Positions 44,852 through 53,676 are shown, numbered from the stretch's first letter. The stretch: 64,000 bases of DNA from Sphaerisporangium fuscum (GCF_018531465.1 NZ_JAHDTF010000006.1:248001-312000); one strand, 5' to 3'. Notes: a model not told the origin generated them from the letters alone. Program-made: numbers and translations.

Positions 44852-46470
44852 GGGCGGGCGCCCCGGATGTTGCCGGTCTCGGCCGCCATGTGCGCGAGCC
44901 AGCTGTCGAGTTCCTCCGGGCGGCCGGGCACGCCGGGGCGGGTCTGCCAGGGCAGCGGGCCCTCCTCCCCGCGGTACTCGACCCCGGCCGCGTCCAGCCG
45001 CCGCAGGTGCGCGCCGAGCCGCCCGCGGAACTCCGCGAGGTCGCGCCCGCCGCGCCGCCACACGGCCTCGGCGAAGGCGCACAGCCGGGGGAAGGCCATG
45101 TAGTCCAGCCGCCGGGCCGAGTCGATGAGCTCGGTCCACAGGCAGCACGTGGCGCCGATGACGTGGGCGGCCTCGGCCTCGGTGAGCCCGTCGGGGACCG
45201 GCTCGAAGGCGTACACGCCGGCGAGGGGGAGCACGGTGCCGAAGGGGACGGGCTCCTCGGGGCTCTCCGACTGCCGGTAGTCGAGGTACACCGAGGTGTT
45301 GAGGCAGTTGATGACGTCGTGGCCGGCGCGGGCCCCCAGGACCACGCCGTCCAGGCTGCGCCAGGAGGCGACGACCGCGCCTGGCGCCAGGCCGCCCTCC
45401 AGGATCTCGTCCCAGCCGACGAGCCGCCGGCCCCGGGCCGCCAGGTGGTCGTCGAACCGCCGGATGAACCAGCTCTGCAGCTCGTCCTCGCCGCGCAGGC
45501 CGAGCTCGGCGATCCGGCGCCGGACGGCCGAGCTCGCCCGCCACTGGTCCTTGCGGCACTCGTCGCCGCCGACGCAGATGTAGGGGCTCGGGAAGAGCTC
45601 CAGCACCTCGTCGAAGACGTCCCGGAAGAAGTCCAGGGTGGATTCCTCGACATTGAGGACGTTGGCGGAGATCCCCCAGGTGGTGGCGACCCCGATCGGG
45701 GTGTCGAGGTTGCCGAGCTCGGGGTGGGCGGCGATGGCGGCCTGGGTGTGGCCGGGGATGTCGATCTCCGGGACCACGGTGATGTGGCGGGCGGCCGCGT
45801 ACGCCACGATCTCCCGGATGTCCTGCTGGGTGTAGAAACCGCCGTGGGGCTGGCCGTCCATCGGGCCGGCCCACCCCTTCTGGCTCTCCTCCCGCCAGGC
45901 GCCCACCTCGGTGAGGCGGGGGTACTTCTTGATCTCCAGGCGCCAGCCCTGGTCGTCGGTGAGGTGCAGGTGCAGCACGTTGATCTTGTGCATGGCGAGC
46001 AGGTCGACGAAGCGCAGCACCTCCGCCCTGGTCATGAAGTGCCGCGCCACGTCCAGCAGGCAGCCGCGCCAGGGGAAGCGGGGCCCGTCCTCGATGTGGA
46101 CGGCCGGCGCGGTCCAGGGCCCGGCGCCGGCGGGGGCGCGGCGGAAGGCCTCGGGCGGGAGCAGCTGGCGGAACGTCTGGGCGCCGTAGAACGCCCCCGC
46201 CGCTCCCCCGGCCTCGACGCGCACGCCCTCGGGGTCCACCGTCAGCCGGTACTCCTCGGGGCCGAGGGCGCCCTGCGGCGCGAGCGCCAGGACGATCGCC
46301 CCGAGGTCCGGCCGGCCCGGGGGGAGGTCGTGGCCGGTCGCCGCGCCGAGCTCGGAGCGGAGCCAGGCGGCCACGCCGGCGAGGGCGGGATCCGCCGCGA
46401 TCCGGGTGTCCGGGCCGACGGTGAACGAGCCGGGGCGGGCTTCCAGGCGCTCGGGCCTCGGGATGATCAT
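44848..46470 (-). CDS. Beta-N-acetylhexosaminidase, GH20
   Basis: A 540-residue glycoside hydrolase releasing terminal GlcNAc or GalNAc. The N-terminal GH20b domain (to about residue 130) is followed by the (beta/alpha)8 domain with HIEDGPRFPWRGCLLDVARH, LHLTDDQGWRLEIKKYPRL, EIDIPGHTQAAIAAHPEL and the catalytic Asp-Glu pair in CVGGDECRKDQW. A conserved Trp lies in VASWRSLDGV. No signal peptide is seen, so it probably acts on oligosaccharides imported by the ABC transporter encoded upstream. The ATG at 46470 follows AAGGGACCCC. Its stop overlaps the ATG of the broken phosphatase gene. Confidence 0.95.
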   Translation of the reverse strand: MIIPRPERLEARPGSFTVGPDTRIAADPALAGVAAWLRSELGAATGHDLPPGRPDLGAIVLALAPQGALGPEEYRLTVDPEGVRVEAGGAAGAFYGAQTFRQLLPPEAFRRAPAGAGPWTAPAVHIEDGPRFPWRGCLLDVARHFMTRAEVLRFVDLLAMHKINVLHLHLTDDQGWRLEIKKYPRLTEVGAWREESQKGWAGPMDGQPHGGFYTQQDIREIVAYAAARHITVVPEIDIPGHTQAAIAAHPELGNLDTPIGVATTWGISANVLNVEESTLDFFRDVFDEVLELFPSPYICVGGDECRKDQWRASSAVRRRIAELGLRGEDELQSWFIRRFDDHLAARGRRLVGWDEILEGGLAPGAVVASWRSLDGVVLGARAGHDVINCLNTSVYLDYRQSESPEEPVPFGTVLPLAGVYAFEPVPDGLTEAEAAHVIGATCCLWTELIDSARRLDYMAFPRLCAFAEAVWRRGGRDLAEFRGRLGAHLRRLDAAGVEYRGEEGPLPWQTRPGVPGRPEELDSWLAHMAAETGNIRGARP

Positions 46471-46479
46471 GGGGTCCCT

Positions 46480-46600
46480 TCAGTCACAGGTGATCTTGGC
46501 GTCGGCGAGGTCGGCGTGGTCGAAGTAGGCGTTGTCCGGGCCGCTTGTGGCCACGAGGGGACGAGGGCGGCTCCCTTGACCGAGGCGGTGACCCTCCCGG
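46480..46600 (-). pseudogene. Remnant of the C-terminal end of a carbohydrate-active protein
   Basis: Between the ABC binding-protein gene and the hexosaminidase gene two adjacent short coding-like pieces lie in different frames. The upstream piece reads GRVTASVKGAALVPSW and the downstream piece SGPDNAYFDHADLADAKITC before a stop (TGA, complement of 46480-46482). The DNAYFDxADL ending is typical of beta-sandwich sugar-binding C termini of glycosidases, and the two pieces would join if one frameshift were repaired. There is no start codon or upstream domain. It is read as the relic of a deleted glycosidase gene; this is inference from composition and motif. Confidence 0.4.
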
Positions 46601-46672
46601 CCGGCCCTTGGACGCGGGCATGGTGAGGCTGCGCGCCCTGCCCCCGGGTGAGGTGAGAAGCGCGCGGCGGCC

Positions 46673-47992
46673 TCACTTGATGGTGGCGTTGCCCTCCTGG
46701 ACGGCCTGGTCGGCGGCGGCCTTCGGCGTGATCTTGCCGAGGTACATGTCGTTGAAGATCTGGTTCATCTTCGACTCGAAGGAGTTGAAGCCGGTGACCA
46801 CCGGGAGGTTGTAGGTCAGGCCCTTGGACTCCTCCACGAACGGCGCGACGTCGATCTTCTTGGCCTTCCAGAAGTCGACGTAGCCCTGCTCCAGGCCGTT
46901 CAGCGCCGGGAACGCGAACCCGGAGTCGGCCATCATCTTCTGGGCGTCGCGGGACCCGAGGAACTTCACCAGCTCGCGGGCCTCCTGCGGGTGCTTGGAG
47001 CCGGCCAGGACCGTGTCGGCGCCGCCGGCCATGTTGACCGACCGCCCGGCCGGGCCCTCGGGCATCGTGGTGACGCCGATCTCGAAGTTGGACTCGGGGG
47101 CGACGAACGGCAGCAGCGCGTTGTTGGCGGGGAACATCGCGACCTCGCCGCGCTCGAACATCGCGGTGACCTTGCCGGTCGGGGGGTTGGTCTGGGTGGC
47201 GGGGGGCGAGACGTGGTACTTGTTCACCAGGTCGACGCCCCACTGCAGGCCCTGCACGGAGGCGTCGTCGTTCATGGCCCACTTGCCGAACGGCTTGTCG
47301 ATCAGCTTGCCGCCGTTGGAGTTCACCCAGTTCATCCACTGGGTCTGGTAGTGGTTCCAGGAGGCGAACCCCCACTGCTTGACCGAGCCGGCGTCGAAGC
47401 CGCTGTCACCGGGGTGCTTGCCGGCCGCGTCGACGGTGAGCTTGCGGGCCAGCGGGAGGAGGGTGCCCGAGCCGTCCGGCGCCCAGGTGAGCTTGTCCGG
47501 CATCGTGACGCCGGCCTTCTTGAACAGGTCCTTGTTGTACAGCAGGCCGACGATGCCCCAGTCCTTGGGCACGCCGTACAGCTTGCCCTGGTAGGTGTAG
47601 CCGTCGACGACGGTCTTCTTGTACTGGCCGGTGTCGATGCCCAGGGAGGAGAGGTCGGCGAGCACGCCCTTGGTGACGAACTCGGGGAAGTACCCGACGG
47701 TCATCCAGCACACGTCGGGGCCGGTGCCCGCGACGGCGTCGGAGGTGAGCTTGAGCCAGTACTGGTCCCAGGGCAGCAACTCGATGTTCACGTGGATGTT
47801 CGGGTGGCTCTTCTCGAAGGCGGCCATCACCTTGTCGTAGCCGACCTTCTGCTGCTCGTCCCAGAGCCGGTAGGTCAGGGTGACCTTCTCGCCGCCGGAT
47901 CCTCCGGAGGAGCCCGAGCCGCCACAGGCGGTGGCGGCGAGGAGGAGCGCGCCGAAGGCGGCGTCGGCCCAGCGAATCCGGGGGGTGGTCAT
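46673..47992 (-). CDS. Sugar-binding lipoprotein of CUT1 ABC transporter
   Basis: A 439-residue extracellular solute-binding protein (SBP_bac_1). The N terminus (RIRWADAAFGALLLAATAC, Cys in the lipobox, then a Gly/Ser linker) marks a lipoprotein. The mature part begins VTLTYRLWDEQQKVGYDKVM and has LLPWDQYWLKLTSDAVAGTG, GVPKDWGIVGLLYNKDLFKK, PFVAPESNFEIGVTTMPEGP and DSGFAFPALNGLEQGY, as in oligosaccharide-binding proteins. The ATG at 47992 follows AAAGGTG; a longer frame upstream is spurious. It is the third gene after two permeases; an ATPase is not in the locus, which is usual because CUT1 systems share an MsiK-type ATPase. Likely cargo is an N-acetylated or galactose-containing glycan. Confidence 0.92.
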   Translation of the reverse strand: MTTPRIRWADAAFGALLLAATACGGSGSSGGSGGEKVTLTYRLWDEQQKVGYDKVMAAFEKSHPNIHVNIELLPWDQYWLKLTSDAVAGTGPDVCWMTVGYFPEFVTKGVLADLSSLGIDTGQYKKTVVDGYTYQGKLYGVPKDWGIVGLLYNKDLFKKAGVTMPDKLTWAPDGSGTLLPLARKLTVDAAGKHPGDSGFDAGSVKQWGFASWNHYQTQWMNWVNSNGGKLIDKPFGKWAMNDDASVQGLQWGVDLVNKYHVSPPATQTNPPTGKVTAMFERGEVAMFPANNALLPFVAPESNFEIGVTTMPEGPAGRSVNMAGGADTVLAGSKHPQEARELVKFLGSRDAQKMMADSGFAFPALNGLEQGYVDFWKAKKIDVAPFVEESKGLTYNLPVVTGFNSFESKMNQIFNDMYLGKITPKAAADQAVQEGNATIK

Positions 47993-48054
47993 ATTCGCTG
48001 ACACCTTTCTGTGTGTCCTGCTGTGTTTCGGGGTGGTGCCGGGTGCGGCACGGC

Positions 48055-48864
48055 TCATTTGAGGCCGCTGAGGACGACGGACCGCACGATGTACCGCTGG
48101 AAGAAGATGAAGAGCGCGACCATGGGGATCAGGGCGACGAGGCTGCCGGCCATCATCAGGGTGTCGTCCACGCCGACGGCCCCCTTCAGGCTCGCGATGG
48201 CGACGGTGATCACCTTGGTGTCGTCGCTGCTGGTGATGATCAGCGGCCACATGAAGTTGTTCCACGAGGAGATCACCGTGATGATCGCCAGCGTGGCGAG
48301 GGCGGGCCGGCTCAGCGGCAGGATGACCCGCCACAGGGTGGCGAGCGGCCCCGCCCCGTCGATCCGGGCGGCGTCCTCCAGCCCCGCCGGGATCGCGCGG
48401 AAGAACTGCCGCATCAGGAAGATCCCGTAGGGCGTGCCGAGCAGGTAGGGGACGAGCAGGCCGTACCACGTGTTGACCAGCCCGAACTGGCGCATGATCA
48501 GGAACAGCGGGATGACGGTGACCGCGGCCGGCACCATCAGCGTGGCCATGTACAGCCAGAACAGCACCTCGCGGCCGGGGAAGCGCATGCGGGCGAAGGC
48601 GTAGGCCGCGAAGGTGGTGAAGATCAGCTGCCCGGCCGTCAGGGCCACGGTCATCACGACCGTGTTGGCGAGGTAGTGGGGAAAGCCCGTGTCCAGGAGC
48701 CGCTCGATGTTGCGGAACGTCGGCGGGACGGCGGGCAGCCAGGGCTCGGTCGAGTTGAGCTGGCCGCGCGACTTGAAGGCGGTCAGCACCACCAGCACGT
48801 AGGGGAACACCGACACCAGCGCCCCGATGAGCAGGACCGCGTACAGCGCGAGCTTCTTGAACAC
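48055..48864 (-). CDS. CUT1 sugar ABC transporter, permease 2
   Basis: A 269-residue inner-membrane permease of the MalG type with six predicted helices. It begins LALYAVLLIGALVSVFPYVL and VVLTAFKSRGQLNSTEPWLP, has the EAA loop IPAGLEDAARIDGAGPLATL (E-A-A-x3-G) and ends IFFQRYIVRSVVLSGLK, a standard MalG-like C terminus. The GTG at 48862-48864 starts the protein; an AGAGGG lies about nine nt upstream. The gene begins 15 nt after the stop of permease 1, and the binding-protein gene follows 62 bp downstream. It forms the channel together with permease 1. Confidence 0.92.
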   Translation of the reverse strand: MFKKLALYAVLLIGALVSVFPYVLVVLTAFKSRGQLNSTEPWLPAVPPTFRNIERLLDTGFPHYLANTVVMTVALTAGQLIFTTFAAYAFARMRFPGREVLFWLYMATLMVPAAVTVIPLFLIMRQFGLVNTWYGLLVPYLLGTPYGIFLMRQFFRAIPAGLEDAARIDGAGPLATLWRVILPLSRPALATLAIITVISSWNNFMWPLIITSSDDTKVITVAIASLKGAVGVDDTLMMAGSLVALIPMVALFIFFQRYIVRSVVLSGLK

Positions 48865-48878
48865 CTCTGGTCGCCCTC

Positions 48879-49835
48879 TCAGCTCAGGTCGTAGGTGGTG
48901 CGGCGGTTGAAGTAGCGGACCTGGACCAGGGTGACGACCAGGATGATCACGAACAGCAGCATGGCCAGCGTCGAGGCGTAGCCGAAGTCGAAGTCCCTGA
49001 AGGCCGTCGAGAAGATCTTGAAGTTGACCACCTCGGTGGCGTGGCTGGGACCGCCGTCGGTCATGGAGAACACCGTGTCGAACACCTGGAACGCACCGAT
49101 CATGTTCGTGACCAGCACGAAGAACATCGTGGGGTTCAGCAGCGGCAGCGTGATCATGAAGAAGCGCTGCCGGGGCGTGGCGCCGTCGGCGGCGGCGGCG
49201 TCGTGCAGTTCCTTGGGGATGCCCTGCAGGCCGGCCAGGAAGAACAGCATGTTGTAGCCGGTGTGCTGCCAGACGGTGACCAGGGCCACGGCGGGGAGCG
49301 CCCAGGCCGGGTCCGACAGCCAGTCGGGGCCGCGGACGCCGACGAGGGCCAGCAGCTCGTTGATCACGCCGTTCTCGGGATTGAAGATCCAGTCCCAGAT
49401 GAGGCCGAGCACGATCGGCGTCGCGATCCAGGGGATGACGAACATCGCCCGGAAGATCTTGACGCCCTTGACGCGCCGGTTCAGCAGGACCGCCAGGCCG
49501 AGCGCCGGCACCGTCTGCGCGGGGACGCACAGCAGCACGTAGAGCATGGTGACGAACAGCGAATGACCCACCGACGGGTCGTCGATCAGCCGGCGGTAGT
49601 TGCCCAGGCCGGCGAAGGTCGGCGGGGACAGCAGCCGCCAGTCGAAGAAGCTGAGCCCGGCGACGATGAGCACGGGCAGCAGCAGGAACACCACCACGCC
49701 GAACAGGCTCGGCGCCACGAACAGGTAGGGGTACCAGCCGGCGATCGAGAAGCGGCGGCGCGGGGCCGTGGAGGCGGCGGGCGGGGTGGCGGGCACGGCG
49801 GACGGGGCGTCCGCGGGCGCCTGGGTGGAACTCAT
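48879..49835 (-). CDS. CUT1 sugar ABC transporter, permease 1
   Basis: A 318-residue MalF-type permease. A Pro/Ala-rich cytoplasmic N terminus of about 28 residues precedes six helices starting WYPYLFVAPSLFGVVVFLLL. LSFFDWRLLSPPTFAGLGNY is typical, and the EAA loop reads IPKELHDAAAADGATPRQRF. It pairs with the permease encoded next. The ATG at 49835 lies 61 bp after the stop of the alpha-galactosidase gene, so it belongs to the same leftward operon. Expression is presumably under the divergent ROK regulator at 51445. Confidence 0.92.
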   Translation of the reverse strand: MSSTQAPADAPSAVPATPPAASTAPRRRFSIAGWYPYLFVAPSLFGVVVFLLLPVLIVAGLSFFDWRLLSPPTFAGLGNYRRLIDDPSVGHSLFVTMLYVLLCVPAQTVPALGLAVLLNRRVKGVKIFRAMFVIPWIATPIVLGLIWDWIFNPENGVINELLALVGVRGPDWLSDPAWALPAVALVTVWQHTGYNMLFFLAGLQGIPKELHDAAAADGATPRQRFFMITLPLLNPTMFFVLVTNMIGAFQVFDTVFSMTDGGPSHATEVVNFKIFSTAFRDFDFGYASTLAMLLFVIILVVTLVQVRYFNRRTTYDLS

Positions 49836-49896
49836 TCGGCCTCCGTACGGCGGTGTGACGGGAGCTTGTGGGCCGGCGGCGCGGACCCGGCGGTAC

Positions 49897-51270
49897 TCAC
49901 GCCCCCTCCCCCGGGGCCGGCGAGGACGCGACGCCGGGCGGCACGGCGGTCCCCGAGGGGCAGGGCCGGGTGGGGGTCATCAGGCGGCGTGTCGTCTCGA
50001 GCCCCCACGCGTCCAGGCTCGCGATCGGGTCGCTCGAGCCGCGCAGGCCGCCGCTCGCCTCGATGTGGGCCGCCCACTCCTCCCGGGTCTCGACCTCCGG
50101 CCGTGCCATGAGGCAGTCGGGGTCGTTGGCCCACCAGCGGGCGTGCAGGAACTCCCGGGCCTGGCCGGTGAGCCGGGCGCCGAGCTGGCTCGGCTGGCTG
50201 ATGTCGCCCGCGCGGGGCAGCCGCCGGGGAGCGGTGTCGGGGCTGACCCGCATGATGTCGACGAGGCCGAGGCTCGGCAGCAGGGGCGCCCCGCATCCGT
50301 GGAGCACGGCGTCCGGGCCGGCGGCCTCGCGGATCAGCTCCAGGCCGCGCCGGTAGGCCGTGATCGGGTCGACGTCGTCGTGCCTGCGGCCGCTCATCGC
50401 GCCCGCGTAGCAGTAGTCGAGCTTGAAGTGGGTGATCCCCAGGGCCGCGAGCTCGCGGAACACCCCGGCCAGGTGCTCGGCCGCGGCCGGGTGGGTGACG
50501 TCCAGCACGGCGAGGTCCTGGTCCCACATGCGCCCGGCGCTGAGCTCGGGGACGGTCCAGTCGGGGTGCCGCTCGTACAGGCGGCTGTGCCGTCCGACCA
50601 GGAAGGGGGCGACCCAGATGCCGGTCCTCCTGCCGCTCGCGGCGATCGCGGCGACCGTCCGCTCCAGGGAGCCGAAGCCGGGGCGGATGTCGAGCCAGTC
50701 GCCGATGCCGCTCTCGTAGCCGTCGTCGATGAGGAACAGGTCCAGGTCGATGCCGTGACGGTCGGCGAGCGCGAGGTTGCCGGTGATGTCGGTCTCGGTG
50801 ACCTTGTCCCAGTAGGCGTACCAGGAGCACCACAGGGGCGGGACGACGGGGATCGCCGGCCTGACGGGCGCGGCCATGGTCTCGGCCCACCCGGCGAGCG
50901 CGGACGGAAGCGAGCCCTCGGCCCGCCAGTGCCGTACCGGGCCGTCCGCCGAGACCACCAGGCCGCCGCCCTCGCGCCGCGCCCTGATCGACGGGACGGC
51001 GAGGTGGCCGGGGGCCGACCACACGTGCACCGGGCCCCCGTCACCGGGGTCGACGGCGAGCAGGCCCTCGCCCTGGAAGACGCCGGACGGCACCGGGCTC
51101 TCCGGCCGGTAGGCCACCACCTGGATGTTGGCGTCGGCGGGGCGGGGCGGCCGTTCGTCCAGCCGGTAGGCGCCGGACGGGCTCCACGACTGCCAGCCGT
51201 GTTCGAAGACCAGCGCGCGCCGCGTGTCGCACGGGACCTCGCCGACGTCCGTGAAGGCCGCTCGTGACAT
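49897..51270 (-). CDS. Alpha-galactosidase-like glycosidase, GH36
   Basis: A 457-residue glycoside hydrolase of the GH36/melibiase type, acting on terminal alpha-galactosides or alpha-N-acetylgalactosaminides. Recognisable parts are VFEHGWQSWSPSGAYRLDER, PPLWCSWYAYWDKVTETDIT, LFLIDDGYESGIGDWLDIRP, IWVAPFLVGRHS, and the nucleophile Asp in ITHFKLDYCYAGAM; the acid Asp is probably in IMRVSPDTAP. No signal peptide, so it is cytoplasmic. The ATG at 51270 (MSRAAFTDVG) follows GAGAGGA by six nt; a longer frame to 51342 would run into the promoter region. It is first in the operon with the ABC transporter and hexosaminidase. Substrate specificity is not determined. Confidence 0.88.
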   Translation of the reverse strand: MSRAAFTDVGEVPCDTRRALVFEHGWQSWSPSGAYRLDERPPRPADANIQVVAYRPESPVPSGVFQGEGLLAVDPGDGGPVHVWSAPGHLAVPSIRARREGGGLVVSADGPVRHWRAEGSLPSALAGWAETMAAPVRPAIPVVPPLWCSWYAYWDKVTETDITGNLALADRHGIDLDLFLIDDGYESGIGDWLDIRPGFGSLERTVAAIAASGRRTGIWVAPFLVGRHSRLYERHPDWTVPELSAGRMWDQDLAVLDVTHPAAAEHLAGVFRELAALGITHFKLDYCYAGAMSGRRHDDVDPITAYRRGLELIREAAGPDAVLHGCGAPLLPSLGLVDIMRVSPDTAPRRLPRAGDISQPSQLGARLTGQAREFLHARWWANDPDCLMARPEVETREEWAAHIEASGGLRGSSDPIASLDAWGLETTRRLMTPTRPCPSGTAVPPGVASSPAPGEGA

Positions 51271-51444
51271 CAGCAGTCCTCTCAAGCCGAGCCAGTTACG
51301 AAGGAGCCCATCATTAGTAACACCCGTCCGAAAAGGGGTCAACGGTCAGTTTTTTCAGTAAAGGCAGGCCCCTGACGGCCTACGCAGGCGAGTGGCGAGG
51401 CTGGCATAATGTCCGTTAAGAAGGAGACTTACGTTAGGACGGTC

Positions 51445-52638
51445 ATGGCGAACCCTCCGCCGAGCGGCGGCGACCTCTCCCGGTTGCGGCGGCTCAACTC
51501 GCTCGCCGCGCTGCGGGCGCTGCGCGGGGCCGAGCCGCTCACGCTCTCGACGCTCGCCGAGCGCACCGGGCTGTCCCGGCCGTCCACCAAGGACGTCGTG
51601 GACGAGCTGGCCGGGCTCGGCTGGGTCGAGGAGGTCGCCCCGGTGGCCGGGACGATGGGGCGGCCCGCCCGCCGCTACCGCTTCCGCGCCGACGTCGGCC
51701 ACGTGGTGGGCCTCGACATAGGAGCCCACAAGGTCCTCGCCGCCCTGGCCGACCTCGACGGGAACGTCCTGGCCGAGACTCGGCACGCGCTGGAGCCCGG
51801 CACGCCCACCGAGGCGCGGCTGGAGGCGATCGGCAAGGCCGTCTCCGGCTGCCTCACCCTGGCCGGCCTCGGCATGGACGACCTGTGGGCCGTCACGGCG
51901 GGCACCACCGGCCTGGTCGACCCCGGCGGCCGGGTGGTGCTGTCCACGGCCGTGCGCGACTGGTCGGGCCTCGACCTCGCGGGGCGGCTCGGCGAGATGT
52001 TCCCGTGCACCGTCCTGGTCGAGAACGACAGCAAGCTCGCGGCGCTCGCCGAGTGGCAGCGCGGCGTGGCGCGCGGGGCCAAGGACGTGGTGTTCCTGCA
52101 CGCCGGGCGGCGCACGGGCATCGGCCTGATCATCGACGGCAAGCTGCACCGCGGCTTCGGGGGGTTCGCGGGCGAGATCAGCCTGCTGCCCCTGACCAGG
52201 TGGGACACCGGGTCGGCCGAGCTCGACCGCAGCCCGGTGGTCCCCGAGGGGACCCCGCCGCAGGACGCCGCGCGGCACGTCCTGTCGGCCGCGCGCGACG
52301 GGGACCCGGCGGCGCTGGAGTCGGTCGAGCGGTACGTCGACGTGCTGGCGCTCGGCGCGACCTTCATCGTGCTCACCCTGGACCCGGAGACCGTCGTCCT
52401 CGGCGGCAGCTTCTCCCGCGCCGCCGACGTGCTGCTGCCGCCGCTGCGGCGCCGTCTGGAGGAGGTGTGCGCCCGCATGCCCGAGCTGCGCGCCTCGACG
52501 CTCGGGGACGAGTGCGTGGTCCTCGGCGGCATCGGCTACGCCATCGGCCACCTCGACGAGCGGCTCTTCGGCGGCGAGGGCGACCTGCCCACCCCCGTCC
52601 CGCGCAACACCCGGCTCACCTCCGCGGCGTCCCCCTGA
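51445..52638 (+). CDS. ROK-family transcriptional regulator
   Basis: A 397-residue regulator of the NagC/XylR/ROK type. The N-terminal winged helix reads LNSLAALRALRGAEPLTLST, LAERTGLSRPSTKDVVDELA. The sugar-kinase-like domain has VVGLDIGAHKVLAALADLDG, AGTTGLVDPGG, VENDSKLAALAEWQRG, FLHAGRRTGIGLIIDGKLHR and a GFAGEI motif. The zinc-binding CxCGxxGC segment of most ROK proteins is not evident: the region after GEISLLPLTRWDTG has no Cys. It is divergent from the glycan operon and very likely represses it. The ATG at 51445 was preferred over 51409 because AGGA precedes it at five nt. Confidence 0.9.
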   Translation: MANPPPSGGDLSRLRRLNSLAALRALRGAEPLTLSTLAERTGLSRPSTKDVVDELAGLGWVEEVAPVAGTMGRPARRYRFRADVGHVVGLDIGAHKVLAALADLDGNVLAETRHALEPGTPTEARLEAIGKAVSGCLTLAGLGMDDLWAVTAGTTGLVDPGGRVVLSTAVRDWSGLDLAGRLGEMFPCTVLVENDSKLAALAEWQRGVARGAKDVVFLHAGRRTGIGLIIDGKLHRGFGGFAGEISLLPLTRWDTGSAELDRSPVVPEGTPPQDAARHVLSAARDGDPAALESVERYVDVLALGATFIVLTLDPETVVLGGSFSRAADVLLPPLRRRLEEVCARMPELRASTLGDECVVLGGIGYAIGHLDERLFGGEGDLPTPVPRNTRLTSAASP

Positions 52639-52693
52639 CGGGTGCGCGGGGGCGCGCCCGCCACCCGACACGCCGCGGGAAAACTGGAAATCC

Positions 52694-52722
52694 CTGGAAC
52701 TCATGGGAACTGTTGGTACGCT
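52694..52722 (+). promoter_or_regulatory. Putative promoter of the helicase-nuclease module
   Basis: CTGGAA (52694-52699) and TACGCT (52717-52722) are spaced 17 nt apart. The -10-like box ends six nt before the GTG at 52729, which has no SD, so the first gene may be transcribed and translated without a leader. This fits the common actinobacterial pattern but is untested. Confidence 0.4.
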
Positions 52723-52728
52723 CCGGGC

Positions 52729-53583
52729 GTGAGTGAAACGCTGGACGATCTCGAGGAGCGCATCAACGCGCTCCGGGGAGAGATCCGGCAGGCCGTGCGG
52801 GCGCGCGAGAGCGCCCTCGCCCGGTCGCTGCGCGCCGAGCTGCGCAAGGCCGAGCGCGCGTGGGACCAGGCGGTGGCCGTCCACGCCCCCGACGACGGGG
52901 CGGCGGCGCGGCCGGCGTCGCTGCTGCCGGTGCGCGAGCAGGTCCACCAGGCGCTGACCCTGCTCGGGGTGCCCAGCGCGGCGAAGATGATCGTCACGGT
53001 GCACGAGGCGCTGCGCGCCGGTTCGCTCAAGAGCACCCAGCTGGCCAGCCTGCGCCGCGACGAGGAGCGCTCCTTCCGCACCTCCCCGTTCTCCCGGCCC
53101 TACTACCTGTGCGCCGCGCTCACCGACCGCCTCTCGGCGTCCCGGGGCCTGATCGCGGTGAGCACCTGGCCGCTGGAGCAGCGGGTCGTCGGCCCGCTCA
53201 GCCCGCGCGTCCACTTCCTCACCACCGCGATCCGCGTCGCCGAGCACGTCCTGCGGCTCGCCGACGCCGGCGAGCAGGCCGCGCCGCAGGCGCAGCGGCT
53301 GCTGTCGAGGCTGGCGCACAACATCCCCGGGGCGATGCCGTACGGCGGAGGCACGCGCGTCCTGCCCCTGGCGTCCGGGCGGGGCTCCGCCCTGGACGGC
53401 TTCGCCGGCCCCGACCCGGCCACCGTCGTGAAGGCGGCCCGCGCCGAGCTGGAGGTCCACGCCGAGGCCGACGCCGGCGCGCGGGCCGAGATCGCCGCCC
53501 GTGCCCGCGACCGGCTCGGCGACGCCGAGCGCCTGTTCGGCGGCACGATGCTGAGCCTGGCCCGCAGGGAGGCCTCGTGCTGA
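52729..53583 (+). CDS. Alpha-helical protein of the helicase-nuclease module, unknown
   Basis: A 284-residue protein that I do not recognise. Residues 1-45 form a charged coiled coil (LDDLEERINALRGEIRQAVR and SLRAELRKAERAWDQAVAVH). A helical globular part follows, PVREQVHQALTLLGVPSAAK, VTVHEALRAGSLKSTQLASL with a winged-helix-like pattern, and RSFRTSPFSRPYYLCAALTD. A further helical region covers 150-220 (STWPLEQRVVGPLSPRVHFL), and the C-terminal third is Ala/Glu-rich. No enzyme motif, signal or membrane helix is present. The GTG has no SD. It is first of four collinear genes (gaps 93, 58 and 82 bp) ending with the helicase. A DNA-binding or adaptor role is a guess. Confidence 0.8.
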   Translation: MSETLDDLEERINALRGEIRQAVRARESALARSLRAELRKAERAWDQAVAVHAPDDGAAARPASLLPVREQVHQALTLLGVPSAAKMIVTVHEALRAGSLKSTQLASLRRDEERSFRTSPFSRPYYLCAALTDRLSASRGLIAVSTWPLEQRVVGPLSPRVHFLTTAIRVAEHVLRLADAGEQAAPQAQRLLSRLAHNIPGAMPYGGGTRVLPLASGRGSALDGFAGPDPATVVKAARAELEVHAEADAGARAEIAARARDRLGDAERLFGGTMLSLARREASC

Positions 53584-53676
53584 CGCGGCCGGGCCGGCCG
53601 CGGCACACGGAACCATCAGGAAGACGAGCCACGCCGGGCCCCGCGCGCGCCGGCCTGGCCGGGAAAGAGGCGTGAG

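Noticed and set aside
42800..45874. A single 1,024-residue minus-strand protein
   Set aside because: It reads through the hexosaminidase gene in the wrong frame. Only the part from 44176, with signal peptide and SD, is a credible gene.
53578..53675. 32-codon frame (GTG overlapping the stop of the gene before) between the helical-protein and nuclease genes
   Set aside because: Arg/Pro/Gly-rich with no SD of its own and no recognisable feature; more likely spacer.
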